From CAZPWQ01 sp964590495 (GTDB lineage: Bacteria; Bacteroidota; Rhodothermia; Balneolales; Balneolaceae): a stretch of DNA of 18,704 nucleotides. A program made the translations under genes and the position numbers. This document shows, in pieces, positions 1 through 7,023 of the stretch (positions within the stretch are counted from its first letter, which is position 1; each line of letters opens with the position of its first letter). The notes under the pieces were generated by a model. That model searched no databases. It worked only from the letters and a program-made list of their open reading frames with translations, and was not told the origin of the DNA. Where the stretch lies: the NCBI GenBank assembly GCA_964590495.1, contig CAZPWQ010000066.1, forward strand, positions 1 to 18,704. The letters are read 5' to 3'.

Positions 1-134
1 TAATTTTATATATTTGTACACTCAAAAAACGGTCAACCTATATCAGGACAGGACAGAAGTGAGCAATGAGCGGGTTCTCCTTCTTGCTATTACCCTCAAC
101 CCCTCAGTAAATCAAAACTCAGTCCCTTATAACT

Positions 135-166
135 ATCCGCCCAATCCGTGTCATCCGTGTTCTATT
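135..166 (-). repeat. Dispersed 32-nt repeat, copy 1
   Basis: This 32-nt segment matches positions 12281-12312 at 28 of 32 bases, and all four differences are transitions. Each copy contains two near-identical ATCCGTGT-type words one after the other. It begins 5 nt beyond the stop codon of the DUF192 gene when read on the minus strand. The second copy also lies just past the 3' end of a minus-strand gene and in the same orientation. It is probably an interspersed non-coding repeat; its mechanism of spread is not visible here. Confidence 0.6.
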
Positions 167-170
167 TCCA

Positions 171-671
171 TCACTCCAACTCAGATACCGCAATCCGTAT
201 TCCTTCCCGAATATCGTGCGATACGCTGAATCCGCCGTTGGTTTCGACCACATATCGCACAGGTTTTCCTGAAGAAAGATTTTTTTCCGAAAAGGCTTCG
301 GTATTTTGATGGATACGCACAATTTCATACTCATTATTTACAAACATGATGTCCAGTGACAGGGGCGTGTTGGCCATCCAGAAGCTGCGGGGTTCTTCGT
401 TCTCAAAAATAAAAAACATGCCCGCGTCCGGCGGCAGATTGCTGACATTCATCAATCCTTCATTACGTTCCTCCTGATCGTCAGCCACAGCAGCCTTTAT
501 AGTTGTAATAGAATCCCCTTCCGCATCAGTAAATGTAATTTGTCTGCTGTATTCCAGGTTTATGCTTCGGTCGTTGCTGTTTTTTGTGTTTGAATCCTTC
601 TCTTCCTGAGAGCACATGCTGACCAGTATTCCCAGTACTATGATTGAAAAAAATTTCAAAACTAGTCTCAT
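171..671 (-). CDS. DUF192 family lipoprotein
   Basis: This encodes a 166-residue protein. The N-terminus has a short positive start, a hydrophobic segment (about residues 3-19) and a Cys at position 20 followed by a polar, charged linker. This looks like a lipoprotein signal, although Met at -1 to the Cys is not the ideal lipobox residue. From about residue 45 the protein reads as a DUF192 domain: a Glu-Arg-Asn-Glu-Gly-Leu-Met segment, then Met-Phe-Phe-Ile-Phe, Arg-Ser-Phe-Trp-Met-Ala-Asn-Thr, and Leu-Asp-Ile-Met-Phe-Val. These are typical conserved blocks of the family, whose biochemical role is poorly defined. It should sit in the cell envelope facing the periplasm. It is alone on its strand, divergent from the rimP operon. 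No terminator is clear after the stop. The ATG at 671 is the only good start because it precedes the signal segment. Confidence 0.85.
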   Translation of the reverse strand: MRLVLKFFSIIVLGILVSMCSQEEKDSNTKNSNDRSINLEYSRQITFTDAEGDSITTIKAAVADDQEERNEGLMNVSNLPPDAGMFFIFENEEPRSFWMANTPLSLDIMFVNNEYEIVRIHQNTEAFSEKNLSSGKPVRYVVETNGGFSVSHDIREGIRIAVSELE

Positions 672-958
672 TGGTTTATATAGTTTGACATTACAGGTCC
701 AATGCCGGAATTAATGCTTTATTTTATTAAAATTGTACCGTGAAAGCTAACTGAACGTATTGGAAAGCTAATTACAATAATTTGCCCGTTTTATCTTCTT
801 CCACAAAGAGCCGATAATTGATAATGTCACAATATAAAACAGAAGTCGGTTAAAATAAGTGCATAATTTCCACCGGTGCAAATGCGTTAAAACTAACAAA
901 GAGTTAAAAGAAGTGGTTTCACAGAAAGTAAGTTAAAGGGCCGCAATTACAGGGGAAT
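672..958. other. Divergent intergenic region, no gene seen
   Basis: This stretch separates the minus-strand DUF192 gene from the plus-strand rimP operon. I see no credible ORF, tRNA or rRNA in it. It is AT-rich. It contains a 9-nt direct repeat, GAAAGCTAA, at 742-750 and 763-771, spaced 21 bp start to start (two helical turns), which could be a binding site for a regulator of the DUF192 gene. No Bacteroidetes-type promoter with correct spacing was found for the DUF192 gene itself. Confidence 0.5.
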
Positions 959-992
959 CAACTGAATAAGGTCTTATCTGCAGTTGTTTTTT
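959..992 (+). promoter_or_regulatory. Palindrome with T-run overlapping rimP -33 element
   Basis: CAACTG (959-964) pairs with CAGTTG (981-986). Inside it, ATAA (966-969) can pair with TTAT (974-977). The arm is followed by six T residues (987-992), so it could be a weak intrinsic terminator. The second arm also contains the TTG of the predicted rimP promoter, so it could equally be an operator. No plus-strand gene lies upstream in the window that would need a terminator, which makes the operator reading more attractive. Confidence 0.4.
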
Positions 993-1014
993 AAGCGGAT
1001 TTACGATATCTTTG
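984..1014 (+). promoter_or_regulatory. Bacteroidetes-type promoter for rimP operon
   Basis: TTG (984-986) is followed, after exactly 20 nt, by TATCTTTG (1007-1014). This matches the known Bacteroidetes housekeeping consensus TTG-N19-21-TAnnTTTG at every fixed position. The same two words with the same spacing occur before rpsO. Transcription is predicted to start near 1018-1021, just before the hairpin at 1023-1055. Confidence 0.75.
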
Positions 1015-1022
1015 ATTGCTTC

Positions 1023-1055
1023 AAAGTGAGCACCGCAAGGTCCTCACTTTTTTTT
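1023..1055 (+). promoter_or_regulatory. 5'-terminal hairpin plus T-run (attenuator-like) before rimP
   Basis: AAGTGAG (1024-1030) pairs with CTCACTT (1043-1049), and A1023 can add a pair with T1050. ACC (1032-1034) pairs with GGT (1039-1041) around a GCAA tetraloop; one C-C mismatch separates the two helices. Eight T residues (1048-1055) follow. The shape is that of an intrinsic terminator. It begins only a few bases after the predicted transcription start, so it would be the first structure of the rimP-nusA-infB mRNA. It may act as an attenuator, possibly NusA-sensitive, or as a 5' stabilising stem-loop. The structure is seen; the function is inferred. Confidence 0.65.
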
Positions 1056-1077
1056 GTACCTAAAATTTGAGAAACCA

Positions 1078-1539
1078 GTGCCAAACAGTATTGAAAATAA
1101 GATTTCTGAGTTTGCTGAATCGGTTATTTCACCAACTGATTTTTTTCTTGTTGGTGTAGAAATAAAAGGCAACAGAAACCCGGAAATATGGATTTATGTT
1201 GATGGAGAAGAACGTGGCGTCAATATGGACGAATGTGCAGAGATAAGTAATGAACTGGGTTTTTTGATGGACGCACATGATGTTTTTTCCGGTAGTTACA
1301 GGTTGAATGTTTCATCGCCGGGTCTTAGCAGGCCTCTGGTTGATAAACGGCAGTACGCTAAAAATGAAGGTCGAAAGACAAAGGTAAAATACAAACGAGA
1401 CGACAAATACCTGAAGACAGAAGGGACACTGAAAAATGTCTCTGACGATAAGGTAGTCATCGAACAGGAAGACGGATCAGAAGATGTTATCAATTTCGAT
1501 GATGTTGTGGAAACTAAAATTATACCATCGCTCAAGTAA
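1078..1539 (+). CDS. rimP: Ribosome maturation factor RimP
   Basis: RimP is a cytoplasmic factor needed for 30S subunit maturation. The protein shows the usual two-part layout: an N-terminal alpha/beta domain (Ile-Glu-Asn-Lys-Ile-Ser-Glu-Phe onward, with the Val-Asp-Gly-Glu-Glu strand and Asn-Met-Asp-Glu-Cys-Ala helix), the family signature Ser-Ser-Pro-Gly-Leu-Ser-Arg-Pro-Leu, and a C-terminal SH3-like beta domain. The start is uncertain. I chose GTG at 1078, giving 153 residues, the usual family length. A TTG at 1054 would add 8 residues but lies in the T-run of the preceding hairpin. Neither start has a strong ribosome binding site. It is the first gene of the operon; nusA follows after 24 nt, the classical arrangement. 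Confidence 0.92.
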   Translation: MPNSIENKISEFAESVISPTDFFLVGVEIKGNRNPEIWIYVDGEERGVNMDECAEISNELGFLMDAHDVFSGSYRLNVSSPGLSRPLVDKRQYAKNEGRKTKVKYKRDDKYLKTEGTLKNVSDDKVVIEQEDGSEDVINFDDVVETKIIPSLK

Positions 1540-1551
1540 TTTAAAGCAGAC

Positions 1552-1556
1552 AGAGG
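1552..1556 (+). promoter_or_regulatory. Shine-Dalgarno-like AGAGG before nusA
   Basis: AGAGG lies 7 nt before the nusA ATG at 1564. It is the only clearly SD-like site I see before a gene of this operon; infB, rbfA, truB, rpsO and pnp lack one. This supports the chosen nusA start and suggests nusA may be translated more independently than its neighbours. Confidence 0.5.
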
Positions 1557-1563
1557 TCTACTG

Positions 1564-2823
1564 ATGTCAAACGATATTTCAAAACAAATTATTCAGTCTT
1601 TTGCAGAAATTGCAAAAGATAAAGAGATAGATAAAGATTTACTTTTATCTATTCTGGAGGATGTTTTTCGTACAATGATCCGGAAAAAATACGGGTCGGA
1701 CGATGCATTTGAGGTCATATTAAATGCTGATCGCGGTGAAATTCAAATATTACATATCCGTGAAGTTGTACCCAAAGAAGAACTGACAGACGAGGTAAAT
1801 GAAATAACAATTGACGAAGCAAAAGAACACGATCCTGATCTGGAACTTTACGATGAGTTTGCACAGGAATTATCAATTCAGGATTTCGGCCGCCGTGCGG
1901 TAATGATGGCGCGACAGCAGCTGGCACAGCGTATTCGTGAAATTGAAAAGGATAACATTTTTGAGGAATATTCCGACCGTGTCGGTGAAATTGTACTTGG
2001 GGATGTTTACCAGGTGCGAAACCGGGATATCCTGGTAAATCATAATGGAGTTGAGCTGGTACTCCCGAAAAATGAACAGATCTATAAAGATCGTTACCGG
2101 AAGGGAGATACGATTCGTGCAGTAGTCATTGAAGTTAAGCGATATAATGGGAATCCTTCTGTTATAATATCCAGGACTTCACCGCTGTTCCTGGAACGCC
2201 TGTTTGAAAATGAAATTCCTGAAGTATTCGACGGAATAATCGATCTTGTTGAGATTGCGCGGGATCCCGGTGACCGCTCCAAGGTTGCTGTGCGTTCGCA
2301 CGATGAACGGGTTGATCCTGTCGGTGCATGTGTGGGTATGAAGGGAATCCGTATTCATGCGATAGTGCGCGAATTGCAGAACGAAAATATTGATGTTATT
2401 AATTACACCGATGATAAACACGAGTTTATCAAACGTGCTCTGCAGCCGGCAAAAGTGTTGAGCGTTGAGCTGAGTGAAGATAAGAAACACGCAAAAGTAT
2501 TGGTGCCCGCCGATGAAGTTTCAAAAGCTATCGGCAAGGGCGGAGTCAATATAAGACTGGCTTCCAAGCTCACAGACTGCGAAATCGATGTTTATCGCGA
2601 GGTCGAAGAGGAAGATGATATCGACCTGAAGGAATTCGAAATTGATTTCGGTCCGGAGATTATTGCCCAGCTGCATGAAATCGGTTGCGATACTGCACGG
2701 GCGGTACTCGAACTGGATGAAGACGAGATAGTACGGCGGACTGATGGTAAAATTGATCAGAAAGAAGCAGAGCGGATTATTGATATAATTGCCTATGAAT
2801 TTGAAGACGAGGAAGAAGGGTAA
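1564..2823 (+). CDS. nusA: Transcription termination/antitermination factor NusA
   Basis: NusA binds RNA polymerase and nascent RNA and controls pausing, termination and antitermination. In the 419-residue protein I see an N-terminal polymerase-binding domain (about 1-130), an S1 domain (about 138-205), a first KH domain with Gly-Met-Lys-Gly near residue 257, and a second KH domain with Ala-Ile-Gly-Lys-Gly-Gly followed by Asn-Ile-Arg-Leu-Ala near 322. The acidic C-terminal tail (357-419) has a helix-hairpin-helix-like segment. There are no E. coli-style duplicated acidic repeats, which is usual outside Proteobacteria. It sits between rimP and infB as in most bacteria. Its location downstream of a terminator-like leader makes feedback control of the operon by NusA plausible, but nothing in the sequence proves it. 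Confidence 0.97.
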   Translation: MSNDISKQIIQSFAEIAKDKEIDKDLLLSILEDVFRTMIRKKYGSDDAFEVILNADRGEIQILHIREVVPKEELTDEVNEITIDEAKEHDPDLELYDEFAQELSIQDFGRRAVMMARQQLAQRIREIEKDNIFEEYSDRVGEIVLGDVYQVRNRDILVNHNGVELVLPKNEQIYKDRYRKGDTIRAVVIEVKRYNGNPSVIISRTSPLFLERLFENEIPEVFDGIIDLVEIARDPGDRSKVAVRSHDERVDPVGACVGMKGIRIHAIVRELQNENIDVINYTDDKHEFIKRALQPAKVLSVELSEDKKHAKVLVPADEVSKAIGKGGVNIRLASKLTDCEIDVYREVEEEDDIDLKEFEIDFGPEIIAQLHEIGCDTARAVLELDEDEIVRRTDGKIDQKEAERIIDIIAYEFEDEEEG

Positions 2824-2835
2824 AAATACTTACAT

Positions 2836-2867
2836 TTGCCAAATTCCTGTTTTACCTTATACATTAG
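2836..2867 (+). promoter_or_regulatory. Possible internal promoter before infB
   Basis: TTG (2836-2838) is followed after 21 nt by TACATTAG (2860-2867), one mismatch from TAnnTTTG. It lies in the 80-nt nusA-infB gap and would give a leader of about 30 nt. With one mismatch in an AT-rich gap, a chance match is quite possible. Confidence 0.3.
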
Positions 2868-2903
2868 ATTAATAAAGATAGCATTTTTCAGAAACAGATA
2901 TAT

Positions 2904-5858
2904 ATGTTTAAGCCAAAACGATTGTTTAAAGTTGCATCCGAATTTAATGTTTCTACAACATCTATTGTAGATTCATTGTCGGACGAAGGCTTTGAGATCG
3001 CCAATAAACCAAATACCAAGATCACGTCCGAGATGTACGAGGCGCTGGAAGAGGTATATGGTGTGGATAAAGTTAAAAGTCAGGAGCACGAAAAGGCGAA
3101 GGAGCAGTATGAGAATCGCCGCAGCCAGATCCGGGCCAGCCGAAACGAAAGTGTATCTGTTGAAGATTACCTGGAACCTCTTGAAGATGACCTTCCGCTT
3201 GATCCACAGGTGGAAGAAGATCAGGATGAGGAAGAAATAGAAGGACTGAAACCGCAGGAACAGGAAGAGCCTGAGGAAAAAGTTGAAGCACCGGTCGAAG
3301 ATGAAGTGCCGGCTGAAGAAGAAACCGAAGAGATTACAGAAGTTGAAGCAGAAACTGAGGATGATGCAGAAGATAAATCTCAGGAGGAAAAAATTGAAGC
3401 AAAAGACGATTCCGGTGATACTGCGGAGGTTGTCGCAGTTGAGGAGGAAGATGATAATGAGAAAACAGAAGCAGAGGCTCCGGAAGAACAGGAAGTTGCA
3501 GATGAAGAGGAAGAACCTGTTGAAGAACCGGAAGATGAAGAAGTAGAAACTGTCGAAGAGGAAGTGGACGAAGAGGAAACGGACGAGGACGAAGCCGAAA
3601 CTGCTGTTGATGAGGACGAAGAGGACGAATATGAGGAAGACGATGAAGATTACTATGCTGAGGATGATGAAGAGATAGAGGAATATGAAGATGACGAAGA
3701 TGAAGAAGAAACAGAGAAGGGGGTTATCCGCGGAACAGCGGGTCGTCTGAAAGGAACGAAGGTAGTCGGCAAGGTAAGAATTGATGAAAATAAGCCGAAA
3801 CGCCGGAAAAAGCGTAAGCGCAAAAAAGATCGCAAAGAGGATGAGGATAAAAAATCCAAAGGTAAGAAAAGCGATAAGAAAGAAAAGAAAAGCAAGAAGA
3901 AAAAGCGCAAGCGCCGGGGCAGCCGTGTCGATGAAGAGGATGTAGAACAGAAGCTGAAGGAAACAATGCAGCAGATGAAGTCTGCCGAAACAGTCGGCAG
4001 TCGTCGTCAAAAACGCCGTAAACAGCGCCGTGAAGAGCGTGAGGAAGAAGAACAGTTGCAGGCGGAACTGGAAGAGCTTGAAGAAGAAATTTTAGAAACC
4101 ACCGAATTTATTACGGTCAGTGATCTTGCGGATCTGCTCGATGTGAAAGCCAACGAAGTGATAACCACATGTATGGATCTGGGCATGATGGTTTCCATCA
4201 ACCAGCGGCTGGATGCCAATACGATTGAATTGGTTGCCGAGGAATATGGACGTGAAGTTGAATTCGTTGATGCCGATGAAGCTATAGAAGAGATAGAACT
4301 TGAAGAGGACGATCCGGAAGATCTGCAACCGCGTGCTCCGATTATTACGGTTATGGGCCATGTCGATCACGGTAAAACTTCTCTGCTCGATTACATAAGA
4401 AAATCACACGTAGCGGAAGGCGAGGCCGGTGGCATTACCCAGCATGTGGGTGCATATGAAGTTGAAACAGAAGCCGGGCGTCCCATAACCTTTTTAGATA
4501 CCCCGGGACACGAGGCCTTTACCGCCATGCGTTCGCGTGGAGCACAGGCCACCGATATTGTTATCCTGGTTGTAGCTGCCGACGATGCGGTGATGCCGCA
4601 GACGATTGAAGCTATTAATCACGCCAAGGCAGCGGGTGTATCCATTATTGTCGCTATAAACAAAATGGATAAAGAAGGTGCGAATCCCGATAAAATTAAA
4701 CAGCAATTGGCAGAGCATGATGTTATCGTCGAGGAATACGGCGGAACGAATCAGGCTGCCGAAGTATCGGCTATGACAGGCGAGGGCATTGAAGACCTGC
4801 TCGAAAAAGTCCTGATTGAAGCTGAGCTGATGGAATTAAAAGCTAATCCCGACCGGCGGGCCGATGGGGTTGTGCTGGAAGCTCGTGTCGATAAAGGCAA
4901 GGGTGTTGTCGCCAATGTTCTTGTCCAAAACGGAACCTTAAAGGTTGGGGATCCATTTGTCGCAGGACCATGCTTTGGGCGTGTAAGGGCTATGGAAAAT
5001 GAGCTCGGCAAGCGCGTAAACGCAGCCGGGCCTTCAGAACCGGTTCAGCTGATGGGTTTTGACGACATCCCACAGGCCGGTGATAAACTGGTTGTGACCG
5101 AAAATGAAAAAGCGGCCAAGGATGTTGCCAATCAGCGACAGCAAATACGTCGCGAGCAACAGATGCGCAAGACAAAACACTTAACACTTGATGATCTGTC
5201 AAGACGATTGGCACTTGGTGAAGTGTCTGATCTCAATCTTATTATCAAAGCCGATGTTGACGGATCTATCGAAGCTCTCTCGGGTGCTTTGCAGAAATTG
5301 AGCAATGAGGAAGTCTCGGTTAATGTTATTCACACCGGCGCGGGCGCGATTACCGAATCGGATGTTCTGCTTGCTTCGGCTTCGGATGCCATTATTATCG
5401 GCTTTCAGGTACGACCGACTTCAAATGCGCGCCAGGTTGCCGAGGAAGAGGAAATTGACGTACGACTCTTCAGTGTGATCTATGATGCCGTCGATGAAGT
5501 AAAAGACGCTATGGAGGGTATGTTGTCGCCTGAAATTAGTGAAAAACTTTCAGGAAATGCTGAAGTCCGGGAGGTATTCAAAGTCTCCAAAGTAGGTACC
5601 ATCGCAGGCTGCTATGTAACGGACGGTAAGATCAAGCGGAATAATCCGATAAGGGTAGTCCGGGACGGAGTAGTAATCTATGAAGGTGAAATAGATTCAC
5701 TCAAACGCTTTAAAGATGATGTCAAAGAAGTACAATCCGGCTATGAATGTGGTCTCAGCATTGTAAATTATAATGACATCAAAGTAGGAGACGTTATCGA
5801 GAATTATGAAATTGTAGAAGAGAAACGCAAGCTCGAGGATATCAAAAGCAAGAGCTAG
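2904..5858 (+). CDS. infB: Translation initiation factor IF-2, with long charged N-terminus
   Basis: IF-2 is the GTPase that delivers initiator tRNA and promotes subunit joining. An IF2_N motif lies at residues 8-53. A very acidic segment runs from about 75 to 273, dominated by Glu and Asp. A strongly basic Lys/Arg block follows at about 295-345, then a charged helical stretch and a second IF2_N-like motif at about 400-455. The G domain has GHVDHGKT (485-492), DTPGH (532-536) and NKMD (586-589). Domains II, III and the C-terminal tRNA-binding region follow. All GTPase motifs are intact. At 984 residues it is at the long end for the family, and the extra length is all in the N-terminal charged region. 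The ATG at 2904 precedes the first IF2_N motif directly; there is no SD. rbfA follows after 37 nt. Confidence 0.98.
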   Translation: MFKPKRLFKVASEFNVSTTSIVDSLSDEGFEIANKPNTKITSEMYEALEEVYGVDKVKSQEHEKAKEQYENRRSQIRASRNESVSVEDYLEPLEDDLPLDPQVEEDQDEEEIEGLKPQEQEEPEEKVEAPVEDEVPAEEETEEITEVEAETEDDAEDKSQEEKIEAKDDSGDTAEVVAVEEEDDNEKTEAEAPEEQEVADEEEEPVEEPEDEEVETVEEEVDEEETDEDEAETAVDEDEEDEYEEDDEDYYAEDDEEIEEYEDDEDEEETEKGVIRGTAGRLKGTKVVGKVRIDENKPKRRKKRKRKKDRKEDEDKKSKGKKSDKKEKKSKKKKRKRRGSRVDEEDVEQKLKETMQQMKSAETVGSRRQKRRKQRREEREEEEQLQAELEELEEEILETTEFITVSDLADLLDVKANEVITTCMDLGMMVSINQRLDANTIELVAEEYGREVEFVDADEAIEEIELEEDDPEDLQPRAPIITVMGHVDHGKTSLLDYIRKSHVAEGEAGGITQHVGAYEVETEAGRPITFLDTPGHEAFTAMRSRGAQATDIVILVVAADDAVMPQTIEAINHAKAAGVSIIVAINKMDKEGANPDKIKQQLAEHDVIVEEYGGTNQAAEVSAMTGEGIEDLLEKVLIEAELMELKANPDRRADGVVLEARVDKGKGVVANVLVQNGTLKVGDPFVAGPCFGRVRAMENELGKRVNAAGPSEPVQLMGFDDIPQAGDKLVVTENEKAAKDVANQRQQIRREQQMRKTKHLTLDDLSRRLALGEVSDLNLIIKADVDGSIEALSGALQKLSNEEVSVNVIHTGAGAITESDVLLASASDAIIIGFQVRPTSNARQVAEEEEIDVRLFSVIYDAVDEVKDAMEGMLSPEISEKLSGNAEVREVFKVSKVGTIAGCYVTDGKIKRNNPIRVVRDGVVIYEGEIDSLKRFKDDVKEVQSGYECGLSIVNYNDIKVGDVIENYEIVEEKRKLEDIKSKS

Positions 5859-5895
5859 CCGGGCAACGTCCAAGCTTTAACCATTTCTTTTCATT

Positions 5896-6276
5896 ATGAG
5901 TATTCGAACAGAACGATTGGGTGCTGTTATTCAGCGCGATTTGGGTAAGATCATCCAAAAAAGTTATCAGCGAAGCGGTTCATTCATTACGGTTACTAAA
6001 GTGAATGTGACTCAGGATCTGTTGATTGCAAAAGTGTTTATAAGCGTTTTTGCACCCGGCAAAGACGAGGATGCCATTTTTGCCTACCTGGAAGAGAACA
6101 AGGTGAATATAAGAAAGGAGCTCGCCTCCAAAATTCGCCACCAGGTGCGAAAGATTCCCGAGCTGCACTTTATCAATGATCAGACAGCGGAATATGTAAA
6201 CCGCATGGAAAACCTGTTTGACAAGATTCGTAAAGAACGTGAGCAGCGTAATAAAAATTCGGGCGAAGAAGAATAA
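5896..6276 (+). CDS. rbfA: 30S ribosome-binding factor RbfA
   Basis: RbfA is a KH-fold protein that binds the 30S subunit during late 16S rRNA maturation. The 126-residue length is typical. The N-terminal Ser-Ile-Arg-Thr-Glu-Arg-Leu-Gly segment, the central Val-Phe-Ile-Ser-Val-Phe strand, and the Arg-Lys-Glu-Leu-Ala...Arg-His-Gln-Val-Arg-Lys-Ile-Pro-Glu-Leu-His-Phe block are family hallmarks. The C-terminus is a charged helix. It follows infB and precedes truB by only 12 nt, so it is surely in the same operon. No SD is present. Confidence 0.95.
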   Translation: MSIRTERLGAVIQRDLGKIIQKSYQRSGSFITVTKVNVTQDLLIAKVFISVFAPGKDEDAIFAYLEENKVNIRKELASKIRHQVRKIPELHFINDQTAEYVNRMENLFDKIRKEREQRNKNSGEEE

Positions 6277-6288
6277 ATCGGTTTCTAC

Positions 6289-7023
6289 ATGGCCAAAGCC
6301 ATTCCTTTAGCAAAACTGCCTGTCTTTTCAGCGTCTAATTTACCCGCGCCAGATTTTTCGTATTCAAAAGGTGCTGCATTTCTGGTCAATAAACCGAAGG
6401 GATGGACGAGCTTCGAGGTTGTTAAATTTCTCCGGAAGTGCATCGATCTTAGAAAAATAGGGCACGCCGGTACGCTGGATCCTATGGCGGAGGGACTCCT
6501 CATATTATGCTGTGGGAAAGGGACCAAAAGCATTTCTCAGTTCCAGGAGGCATCAAAAAAATATATCGGTGAAATACTTTTCGGTGCAGCAACTGCAAGC
6601 TACGATGCAGAAACGGATGTAACAGATCAAAAACCTGTAGATCATTTATCAAGAGAAATGATCAAAGAAGTTCTTGAAGAAAAGTTCAGCGGGCAGATTA
6701 TACAGATACCCCCGATGTATTCCGCGCTGAAGCATGAGGGAGAACCGCTTTACAAACTGGCCCGCCGTGGCGAAGAGGTGAAACGGAAACCAAGACAGGT
6801 AATTATTCACGAAATCCGGATACTGGAATGTAACCTGCCGCGATTAAAGTTATATGTAGACTGCAGCAAAGGTACTTATATTCGATCAATTGCTCATGAT
6901 CTGGCCCGGGAATTAAATACAGCGGGACACCTTACCAGCTTACACCGCACTGCAATCGGAGAGTTCAGAACCGAGGATGCTATAACGATAGAACAACTTA
7001 AAACGATATTTAGCGATGGCTGA
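6289..7023 (+). CDS. truB: tRNA pseudouridine(55) synthase TruB
   Basis: TruB converts U55 in the T-loop of tRNAs to pseudouridine. The catalytic motif GHAGTLDPMAEG is present, with the nucleophilic Asp at residue 64. Other family marks are Leu-Val-Asn-Lys-Pro-Lys-Gly-Trp-Thr-Ser near 32-42, Pro-Pro-Met-Tyr-Ser-Ala-Leu-Lys, and Gly-Thr-Tyr-Ile-Arg-Ser-Ile-Ala-His-Asp-Leu. About 30 residues precede the first conserved block, a little longer than usual, but the ATG at 6289 is the only in-frame start in this gap. The 3' end overlaps ribF by 8 nt (ATGGCTGA), implying coupled translation. Confidence 0.96.
   Translation: MAKAIPLAKLPVFSASNLPAPDFSYSKGAAFLVNKPKGWTSFEVVKFLRKCIDLRKIGHAGTLDPMAEGLLILCCGKGTKSISQFQEASKKYIGEILFGAATASYDAETDVTDQKPVDHLSREMIKEVLEEKFSGQIIQIPPMYSALKHEGEPLYKLARRGEEVKRKPRQVIIHEIRILECNLPRLKLYVDCSKGTYIRSIAHDLARELNTAGHLTSLHRTAIGEFRTEDAITIEQLKTIFSDG

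Noticed and set aside
9..16. TATATTTG, a -7-like box at the window start
   Set aside because: No plus-strand gene follows within 1 kb and the -33 position is outside the window.
2973..4010. Long minus-strand ORF (345 codons) opposite infB, rich in Phe, Leu and Ile
   Set aside because: It is the mirror of the Glu-rich infB region: GAA/GAG codons read in reverse give Phe/Leu codons. It lacks any domain and lies wholly inside an unmistakable IF-2 gene.
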